Below the pieces are notes generated by a model. It searched no databases and was not told where the DNA came from. It was given only the letters and a program-made list of their open reading frames with translations. Below, piece by piece: positions 13,538-19,382 of a stretch of DNA of 19,382 nucleotides (the first letter of the stretch is position 1; each line of letters starts with the position of its first letter). This DNA comes from Candidatus Nealsonbacteria bacterium CG08_land_8_20_14_0_20_36_22 (GTDB taxonomy: Bacteria > Patescibacteriota > Minisyncoccia > Minisyncoccales > GWA2-38-27), in the NCBI GenBank assembly GCA_002774555.1, contig PEYC01000041.1, forward strand, positions 1 through 19,382, in the 5' to 3' direction. The translations under genes and the position numbers were made by a program.

Positions 13538-13568
13538 AAAAAACAAGAAGATTAGCTTCTTGTTTTTT
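13538..13568. terminator. Strong bidirectional terminator between jag and the T4SS operon
   Basis: A perfect 13-bp inverted repeat, AAAAAACAAGAAG and CTTCTTGTTTTTT, around the loop ATTAG. The arm ends give a T-run on both strands, so it can stop jag transcription and the convergent minus-strand operon. Confidence 0.85.
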
Positions 13569-13572
13569 AACT

Positions 13573-14829
13573 TTACAACAAGGGTTTTGTGCCGGATAAA
13601 ATAATAATCCCATCTGCTGCTGCTTCCGGGCAGTTACATACGCTAATATAATAACCACCAAAAGCGCCAGGAGGTTGATACCATATTTGTTCACATTTTT
13701 GTCCGGCTTGATATTCTTTACATTTTACCCACTCTACTATATTTTCATTATTCTCTAAATTGTTATTTTCTAAAGGGCCCAAAAAGGTTTCTGTTTGTTC
13801 TTTTTTAAACAGTATAGCCAAGGCCTGACCCTCAATTTTTATTGATTTTGGCGGTATGGTTAAAGGATAGGGTCCGCCAATATTGCTTGTAACAGAAGTT
13901 AAATCCTCCCACTTTTCGAAGGGTTCGGGATTTTCAAGTTCTCGATTGAAATCATAATATTGATATAAACTTACCTGCCAGTTAATAATATTTTCCCGCA
14001 CAAATGGTTTTATTGAAGAAATAGATAAGTTGTATACTGGCTCTATATCTAACTTCTTTGGGCTAAATAATTGATTCCAAAAAACTTTGGATTTCCCTTT
14101 AAAATTATTTTCTTCATAAACAACCGCTCCATATTGAATTGACTCGGCTACATAATATGTTTTAGAGGGTTCATCGTATTTGTATGTTAATAGGGGGATA
14201 AAATAGATCGTTACAATTTTATTATCAAGGTCTGGCCTGATATTTCCTTCACCTTGAACATAATAACACTTTTCTGAAATATTTTCTGATATTAAATCTA
14301 TTCTTTCTTTTATCTCTTTTTCTCTATTCTCGTTAGGATTGCCATATTTAAATTCTTCAGTGAGATCCCAAGCCTCTTGTGCGCCCACTACGCCTCTGCA
14401 AACAAGAACACCGGGGGTGAGTTCGGAGATAATGGGCCGGAGACGAGGGAGATGGAAGACGACCAGTTCCGGGTTGATGCTGACGAGGATTAAGTAGGAG
14501 CCGATAAGAATTATTATACCCAGAACGGCTGCTGAGATTCGGTCTTTAGCGCTTCTAATTCTGTCTATATCGCCGGCCGAGGTAAACCATTCAAAACCGC
14601 CGATAATTAAAACAATCAAAGCGATTAATCCGCTGAGCCATATCAAAGCGTTATAAATATACCTTACATATTCCGGGACAGGAGTAATAACTTTTTCCGG
14701 CTGTTCTCCGGCAACTTCCGGGTATTCAATTTCTAAATTTCTTCCAACGCTCGGCTGGATAAAAACCAATTCGGCTGTTCCAAAGAGGATAATAAAAACC
14801 AGAAAAAAGAGAAGAATTTTTTTTGTCAT
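13573..14829 (-). CDS. T4SS pilin-domain fusion protein with a possible beta/gamma-crystallin-like region
   Basis: A 418-aa membrane-anchored protein, last in the minus-strand T4SS operon. It has an N-terminal signal or anchor (5-19), LEIEYPEVAGEQP (32-44), then two membrane helices (about 58-80, 97-116) joined by a short charged loop and ended by INPELVVFHLPRL (118-130), a motif shared with the next two upstream genes. Residues 140-418 should be extracytoplasmic. Residues 232-296 suggest a beta/gamma-crystallin-like repeat: Tyr238-to-Gly245 in YEENNFKG, then NLSISS (267-272). Five or six cysteines lie at the C-terminus (CKEYQAGQKC; CNCP). The pilin-like hairpin suggests a T4SS surface subunit, while the outer region could bind ligand or calcium; that function is inference. 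Its start overlaps the upstream stop by 4 nt. Confidence 0.72.
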   Translation of the reverse strand: MTKKILLFFLVFIILFGTAELVFIQPSVGRNLEIEYPEVAGEQPEKVITPVPEYVRYIYNALIWLSGLIALIVLIIGGFEWFTSAGDIDRIRSAKDRISAAVLGIIILIGSYLILVSINPELVVFHLPRLRPIISELTPGVLVCRGVVGAQEAWDLTEEFKYGNPNENREKEIKERIDLISENISEKCYYVQGEGNIRPDLDNKIVTIYFIPLLTYKYDEPSKTYYVAESIQYGAVVYEENNFKGKSKVFWNQLFSPKKLDIEPVYNLSISSIKPFVRENIINWQVSLYQYYDFNRELENPEPFEKWEDLTSVTSNIGGPYPLTIPPKSIKIEGQALAILFKKEQTETFLGPLENNNLENNENIVEWVKCKEYQAGQKCEQIWYQPPGAFGGYYISVCNCPEAAADGIIILSGTKPLL

Positions 14830-15908
14830 ATTGTAATTGTTTTGAGTTTGATAATTTCTTCTATAATATTTAATATTTCCTGGCCAATTTGGTCAATTGA
14901 TGGCCGTATATTCTGAATAATTAGAAATTGGTCATTGATTTCGCCAACCGGGCAGGGATTTCCACCACTACATTTATCTGGCTGGCAGCCATTTTTGTAA
15001 TCATGACATTCTCCCTTACAATGGGCATTACATTTATTATTTACTCCATATACTCCCTCATCGTATAAACATTTATCTGGAAGTATTCCTATTTCTGATA
15101 TAAAGGGCTCTATTTCTTTGATTTTATCAGCTAATTCTTTAAGTTTTGTTGCTAAATCTTTTTTAAGATTTTTTTCCTCGGTTACTTTTTTTCTTTCGTC
15201 TCTAAAAAATTGTTTAACTTCTTCATCTTCTTCTATTATTTCAATTTTCGTATAATAAACAATTTTTTCATCCAAAACCTTTTTTCTTTCGTCTTCTAAA
15301 TCTTTTATTTCTTCTAATGCCCTGTTTCTATAATACAGGATTTCATCTCTCCAGGCAATAATATTCTGCTGGTTTTCTTTAATTTCCTTTTCATCCGGAC
15401 AGGGCTGAAAACCCGGCCCAGCATAACACCTGTTAGGTTCGCATTTTGCCTTTTCGTCTCCGCCGGTACAAAGACACAGAGATTGGGTGTTTTCACACTT
15501 GCAATTTTCGGTTAATTCTTTTATTTTTTGAGAAGAGTTTTCAACCCCAGGGATTACTTCTTCTTTGATTTTATCAGCCATTTCTCTAACTTTGCCCAAA
15601 AATTCCGGCACTAAAGTTTCTGATGGCGGCGCTTGGAGAGGATGAAAAATAATCTCTTTTAGTCTGGGTAATTGGAGTTTAACCAATTCCGGGTTGATAG
15701 TTCTTAAAATTAAATAGGAAGCAAAAAGAATAATAATTCCAAAGAAACAAGCCAAAATTTGTTTTTTTGCCTTCTCTAATTTTTCCGGCTTGCCAGTTGA
15801 AGTTAGATATAAAATCCCGGCCCAAATTAAAGCCGCCAAGGCGATTATCCCGGAAATAGAGATGATATAGGTGTAGATATTTTGGACGGTTTGAATAATT
15901 GAAGGCAT
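14826..15908 (-). CDS. T4SS pilin-domain fusion with coiled coil and two Cys-rich modules
   Basis: A 360-aa protein starting directly with the two-helix pilin-like domain (about residues 11-36 and 50-68; loop STGKPEKLEKAKKQ), ending in RTINPELVKLQLPRL (69-83). It lacks the LEIxYP segment of its two neighbours. Next come a Cys module (Cys136, 138, 145, 147, 156, 161, 170), a long Glu/Lys-rich coiled coil (about 172-270), and a second Cys module (Cys280, 293, 297, 301, 308, 313, 319). The module ends in PVGEINDQ, repeated in the 666-aa neighbour. The region after the helices is probably outside the membrane with disulfides. It is likely an extended surface component of the T4SS; no enzyme motif is visible. 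It overlaps the downstream gene by 4 nt. Confidence 0.72.
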   Translation of the reverse strand: MPSIIQTVQNIYTYIISISGIIALAALIWAGILYLTSTGKPEKLEKAKKQILACFFGIIILFASYLILRTINPELVKLQLPRLKEIIFHPLQAPPSETLVPEFLGKVREMADKIKEEVIPGVENSSQKIKELTENCKCENTQSLCLCTGGDEKAKCEPNRCYAGPGFQPCPDEKEIKENQQNIIAWRDEILYYRNRALEEIKDLEDERKKVLDEKIVYYTKIEIIEEDEEVKQFFRDERKKVTEEKNLKKDLATKLKELADKIKEIEPFISEIGILPDKCLYDEGVYGVNNKCNAHCKGECHDYKNGCQPDKCSGGNPCPVGEINDQFLIIQNIRPSIDQIGQEILNIIEEIIKLKTITI

Positions 15909-15915
15909 ATTTTTT

Positions 15916-17916
15916 TTAGGGGCAGCAATAGAAGTTAAGTTCGTGGGTACAGCGAGAGAGCTCTTGGTCGTCTAAAACTTGAGCTTTCTTGTCTAAACAA
16001 GTCTGGACGCATTCTCTGTGTTTTTCTATACCCTTTTCCAAATAACATTCTTCAAAACAATCACCATAAACAGTTTGGATTAAATTTCCTTGATTGTCTA
16101 AAGATTCTATCCTACAACAATCAAAAATTACCTTGCCTCCAGGTTTAATCGCTCCTTTTGCCTGGATACAATTAAACAAAGATTTGGTTTGTTCAGCCCA
16201 ATTTTTACTGCTGCATTCATGCATCGGCTGTCTGACTTTCTCTTCCAAATCATTTAATATTTCTGGTATTATTTCATCAATTAAAGGGATGATTCCCATT
16301 TTTTCTACCTTTTCTTTTGGCGTTTCCTGTCCACTCATTTTTTTGCCCTCTATTATATCTTTTATTTCCTGCCAAATTCTTTGGACTTTTTTGAGTTGGT
16401 CGTCAATTTTTGTTTTTGGGCAGGGCCCTTCAAGATATTGGGGAGCATTTTGAGCACGTTTTATACAGGCACCTCCAAACATTTTATGGCAATAGGAATA
16501 ACACCTTTGAGAACTACACTGACTAACTAAAGCCTGTAATTTATCAACCGCATCAATTAACTCTTTCTCTTTTCCCAAAAGCACTTCCATTTTATCTATT
16601 AAAAGCTGGGTTACTCTTTTTGTTCTATCAATAATTTCACCAACCGGAGCTTCTTTTGAACAAGCCATTTCTTCTGATAAAACCTCTTCAACTTCCTCCT
16701 CAGATAGCTGACTAGCTTGCTGTTGGCTTTGAGTTAAGGTTGAATAAGAAGGAACTTGCTCCATTGTTCCGCTTATTGAACAGTAAAAAGTAGCAAAATC
16801 AGTTCCTATTTCTTTGCTTGGCACACTGTACCAACTGCCATACTGATTTTGGGTATTTTTGCCTGTGTAATATCTGATACTGACATCGCCCCAGAATTTA
16901 GTTTCTCTTGTTATCCATTTTTGACTGTCAAAATAATCCTTTTTGGAATAAAATTGAGCCAAACTATTTAATGACCTTTTCGGGCATTCTAAAATAAATT
17001 TTTCTGCTCTTTTTAATCTATCTAACCATTCTTTTAAGAATCGGATTTCTTCTTCTGTCTTGGTTTGTTCTTTTACTAAACTGGTAGTAATTTTTTCTTT
17101 CTGCCCTTCCTCGTCAAATTGGACAATCTCTATTCCTTTATAAATTGTCTTTAAATTTTCTTCTTCCGCTTTCTGGATATCTGCCCTAACTTTTTTACAG
17201 GGATCGCTGGTTGTACCAAGCTTACTATGACAAGCATTGTCTTTACAGCCAGGACCAGGATCAGAAATTTCGCAACAGGGTCTTGTTTGGCTACATTGGC
17301 AGTCGCCTGAATAGTTTTTCAATTTCTCGCTTTGTTCTTTTAATTTATCTGCCAGCCCTTTATCTTTGTCTTCTCCAATTACGGCTCGGCTAATGTTTTT
17401 AATTCTTAACATTCTTGGCTCTATTGAGTCTTTTGGTTGGGGATACTCGGAAATATATGTTTCAAAGAGTTTTTCAATTATTCTGGAAAAAGGCATTTCA
17501 GCGTCAATTGAAGTTTGGATTGCCGTTATTTCCGGCGGTTTTATCTCTGGCGGCAAAGAAATCTGAGGGGCTTGCAAAGAGGGCAGTTTGAGGATTACAA
17601 ATTCAGGATTAATGGTTTTCAGAATTAAAAAAGAAGAAAGCACAAGCAGAAGGCCGAAAAAAGCGCTTATTATTTGGTTTCTAGCCGTAACCATTGCTCC
17701 TGGTTTGCCGGTTGAAAATAAATAAAGAATGCCGCCGTAAACCAGCATTATTAAAGCCAAAATGCCGGCCGCCCAAATAGAGAGGTTGGCCAGGTACTTC
17801 ATATAAAGAGAAAGGATGTTCTCTGGAGCAGCGGACAAGAGAAAATCCTGTGGTGGTAGAGCTCCGGGGATTCTCGGATAAATTATTTCCAAAATAAAAA
17901 AAAGCATATTACACAA
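15916..17916 (-). CDS. Large Cys-rich T4SS pilin-domain fusion protein
   Basis: A 666-aa protein, the largest of three related consecutive genes. It begins with LEIIYPRIPGALPP (9-22), then the two-helix pilin-like domain (about 44-66 and 81-100) with GILYLFSTGKPGAM between and TINPEFVILKLPSL (101-114) after it. A Pro-rich linker follows, then a Cys module (206-240: CxC, CC, and three more), a coiled-coil region (about 245-310), a region with QYGSWYSVPSKEIGTDFATF (358-377), the PVGEI motif near 424, another helical stretch, and four more Cys-rich segments to the end (CCP). About 27 cysteines in total. I do not recognise the C-terminal part. It overlaps the preceding gene by 8 nt and precedes the 360-aa gene by 7 nt, so the set is translated together. 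Confidence 0.72.
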   Translation of the reverse strand: MCNMLFFILEIIYPRIPGALPPQDFLLSAAPENILSLYMKYLANLSIWAAGILALIMLVYGGILYLFSTGKPGAMVTARNQIISAFFGLLLVLSSFLILKTINPEFVILKLPSLQAPQISLPPEIKPPEITAIQTSIDAEMPFSRIIEKLFETYISEYPQPKDSIEPRMLRIKNISRAVIGEDKDKGLADKLKEQSEKLKNYSGDCQCSQTRPCCEISDPGPGCKDNACHSKLGTTSDPCKKVRADIQKAEEENLKTIYKGIEIVQFDEEGQKEKITTSLVKEQTKTEEEIRFLKEWLDRLKRAEKFILECPKRSLNSLAQFYSKKDYFDSQKWITRETKFWGDVSIRYYTGKNTQNQYGSWYSVPSKEIGTDFATFYCSISGTMEQVPSYSTLTQSQQQASQLSEEEVEEVLSEEMACSKEAPVGEIIDRTKRVTQLLIDKMEVLLGKEKELIDAVDKLQALVSQCSSQRCYSYCHKMFGGACIKRAQNAPQYLEGPCPKTKIDDQLKKVQRIWQEIKDIIEGKKMSGQETPKEKVEKMGIIPLIDEIIPEILNDLEEKVRQPMHECSSKNWAEQTKSLFNCIQAKGAIKPGGKVIFDCCRIESLDNQGNLIQTVYGDCFEECYLEKGIEKHRECVQTCLDKKAQVLDDQELSRCTHELNFYCCP

Positions 17917-18229
17917 ACATTCTAATAAGCCAGGTTGGGAGGATGTCGCTTATTATTGGAATCCGTTCAATGATAAAAGGAATGAGCAATGATTTAAAAG
18001 AGGTTTTAGTTATTACAACTAACAAAACAATAAACATTAGTTCCAATGGCAGTTCTATTATTTGGTCAATCAATGGAAGCGGAATCCAGTCAATAATTTC
18101 AATAATAAGAGCCAGAAAAATCAAAACCATTCCGCCTGGGGATAAAAGAATATCACCCGGGATTTTCTGGAACCAGCCACCTTTCTTTTTTGGGACGGGA
18201 GTTTTTAGGGGGAGAATTTCTTCTGCCAT
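17909..18229 (-). CDS. Small membrane protein of the T4SS operon, unknown function
   Basis: A 106-aa protein with a soluble, basic, Pro-rich N-terminus (KTPVPKKKGGWFQKIPGD, 9-26), one clear membrane helix (about 33-50), a second hydrophobic segment (about 60-76) and a weaker third (about 80-96). It lies between the VirB4-like ATPase gene (2-nt gap) and the 666-aa pilin fusion (8-nt overlap). GGAG stands 7 nt before the ATG, but that string also encodes the end of the ATPase, so it may be coincidental. Position and size recall small VirB3-type partners of VirB4, yet I see no sequence motif that supports this. It is probably an inner-membrane assembly factor. Confidence 0.6.
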   Translation of the reverse strand: MAEEILPLKTPVPKKKGGWFQKIPGDILLSPGGMVLIFLALIIEIIDWIPLPLIDQIIELPLELMFIVLLVVITKTSFKSLLIPFIIERIPIISDILPTWLIRMFV

Positions 18230-18231
18230 AA

Positions 18232-19382
18232 TTATTCTCCAATTTCTCTTTTAGCTTGTTTTATTTTTTGGATTTCTTCAGGCGCAGTAGTAATGATTTG
18301 GTCTTCTGTATAAGAAGCCAAGACCTTAATTAAAACATGTTTGGTGCCGGCAAAAAATATTCCCTCGCCAACCGGTGATTCCAGTAAAAGCATTTTTTCT
18401 TCTTCGGTTAAATTAAACGTTTGCTGGACAACATTAATTGTGGCAGGGCTTTGTTTCATTAAAAGAGCCAAAGAAGAGTTGGTGATAATCGGTTTGCCGT
18501 ATTCTGATTTCATAAAATCATTAACATCTTGAGTAATAGTAGTTACGCCAAGCCAGTATTTCCTTGCCCGTTTTACCGTGCCGAACAAGAAAGAAGCTCC
18601 ATCTTCATTTTTCATCAGCCACCAGGCCTCATCTACAATAAGCAGACGTTTTTTTAATTCGGAAGTAATTGTTTTCCAGATATATCTTAAAATTATAAAG
18701 AGAGCCATTGGCCTTAATTCGTCTTCCATATCTCTGATTCCGAAAACAACCAACCGGTTTTTCACATCTATATTGGACGGCTGGTTAAAAAACTGAGAAT
18801 AGACGCCTTTAGTGAATCTTTGGAGTCGTTTTACCAATGACTCGGCTCCTTCCATTGTGGAAAGCACTGACTCCAGATCGCTCATTAAAGGAAAAGGAAG
18901 TTCTTTACCCCATTTTTTTGGATCTGAATCCAGAGTAATGTCTTTGGCAGCATAGGTCTCAGTTAAGGCCCTATCCATAATCCCATCTTCTTCTGGGCTT
19001 AAGCCACCCAGCATTATTCTCATCAGTCCAACTAAATTAATAATATTTGTCCTTAAGACGTCTTCTGGTTTTTCATCTTCTCTGGGAGGCGGCAGGTCAA
19101 AAGGATTGATATGGTGAGAGGAAGACAAAGAAATATTAAAAAAAGACCCTCCAACTGCTTCTGCCAAAAACTTATACTCATTCTCCGGGTCAATTATAAT
19201 TGAGTCAACTCCTAACATTAGGTATCTTAGGATTTCTAATTTAACTGCGTACGATTTCCCGGCGCCCGAGGTTGCGAATATCACTTCATTGGCATTAGCC
19301 AAAGTGAAACGGTCAAACAGAACCAAAGAATCATTGTGCGTGTTAATACCGTAAAAAATTCCTTCATTAGAACTTAAATCAA
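18232..19382 (-). CDS. VirB4/TraC-type T4SS ATPase, N-terminus outside window
   Basis: The frame is open from the stop at 18232 to the window edge (383 codons visible), so this is the C-terminal ATPase part of a larger protein. A TTG at 19326 is internal, because GIFYGINTHNDSLVLFDRF before and after it is continuous family sequence. Walker A TSGAGKS is at 19272-19252, followed by IIIDPENEY. Walker B LLIVDEAWWLM lies near 18650-18620, and TITQDVNDF follows. VirB4 proteins power assembly and substrate transfer in type IV secretion and conjugation. Residues such as NPFDLPPP and the helical insert are typical of the VirB4/TraC group. It heads the visible operon with the small membrane protein and three pilin fusions. 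Upstream T4SS genes are expected beyond 19382. Confidence 0.92.
   Translation of the reverse strand, partial: DLSSNEGIFYGINTHNDSLVLFDRFTLANANEVIFATSGAGKSYAVKLEILRYLMLGVDSIIIDPENEYKFLAEAVGGSFFNISLSSSHHINPFDLPPPREDEKPEDVLRTNIINLVGLMRIMLGGLSPEEDGIMDRALTETYAAKDITLDSDPKKWGKELPFPLMSDLESVLSTMEGAESLVKRLQRFTKGVYSQFFNQPSNIDVKNRLVVFGIRDMEDELRPMALFIILRYIWKTITSELKKRLLIVDEAWWLMKNEDGASFLFGTVKRARKYWLGVTTITQDVNDFMKSEYGKPIITNSSLALLMKQSPATINVVQQTFNLTEEEKMLLLESPVGEGIFFAGTKHVLIKVLASYTEDQIITTAPEEIQKIKQAKREIGE

Noticed and set aside
18232..19326. VirB4-like gene starting at TTG 19326
   Set aside because: The upstream frame to the window edge is open and encodes conserved family sequence (GIFYGINTHNDS), so the TTG is internal and the gene is truncated by the window.

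Overview
The window looks like chromosome from a Patescibacteria/CPR bacterium, most likely of the Parcubacteria type. The evidence is an AT-rich sequence, tightly packed short genes, almost no Shine-Dalgarno sequences, a DUF5674 gene, and type IV secretion genes whose pilin-like domains are fused to large Cys-rich extracytoplasmic regions. The lineage is inferred from gene content; no 16S rRNA gene is present. I saw no insertion sequence, CRISPR array or phage gene.

Layout. (1) Positions 1-2835, minus strand: a T4SS-type pilin gene, tRNA-Lys(CTT), rpsO, a NYN-domain gene and the start of pnp (C-terminus outside the window). The gaps are 3-13 nt, so this is probably one transcription unit. 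(2) 2860-6760: a LysM/M23 peptidase gene on the minus strand diverges from rsmA, a VirB6/TrbL-like channel gene with a C-terminal zinc ribbon, and a small acidic protein gene on the plus strand. A 91-bp promoter region carrying a DnaA-box-like palindrome separates the two directions. (3) 6769-8136: an SPFH/band-7 gene with a consensus sigma70 promoter and a structured leader. (4) 8149-13521: the replication-origin neighbourhood. dnaA, dnaN, a DUF5674 gene and a helical unknown lie on the minus strand; rpmH, rnpA, yidD, yidC and jag lie on the plus strand. This is the classical bacterial oriC gene order. A 14-bp motif occurs once on each side of dnaA, which suggests a bipartite origin. (5) 13538-19382, minus strand: a T4SS operon containing a VirB4-type ATPase (N-terminus outside the window), a small membrane protein, and three successive proteins that each begin with a two-helix VirB2/TrbC-like domain followed by a different large outer region.

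How the genes may work together. VirB4 ATPase, VirB6-like channel and several pilin-like subunits would form an envelope-spanning secretion, uptake or attachment apparatus. Its parts are spread among housekeeping operons (rsmA, rpsO/pnp, the origin region), which suggests a fixed, routinely expressed machine and not a recently acquired mobile element. YidC and YidD would insert its many membrane proteins, and the LysM/M23 peptidase could remodel the wall.

The strongest candidates for new biology are the tandem pilin-fusion family with Cys modules and a possible beta/gamma-crystallin-like domain, the SPFH leader with competing RNA structures, and the recurring -10 element placed only 6-10 nt before the ATG, which implies near-leaderless mRNAs.
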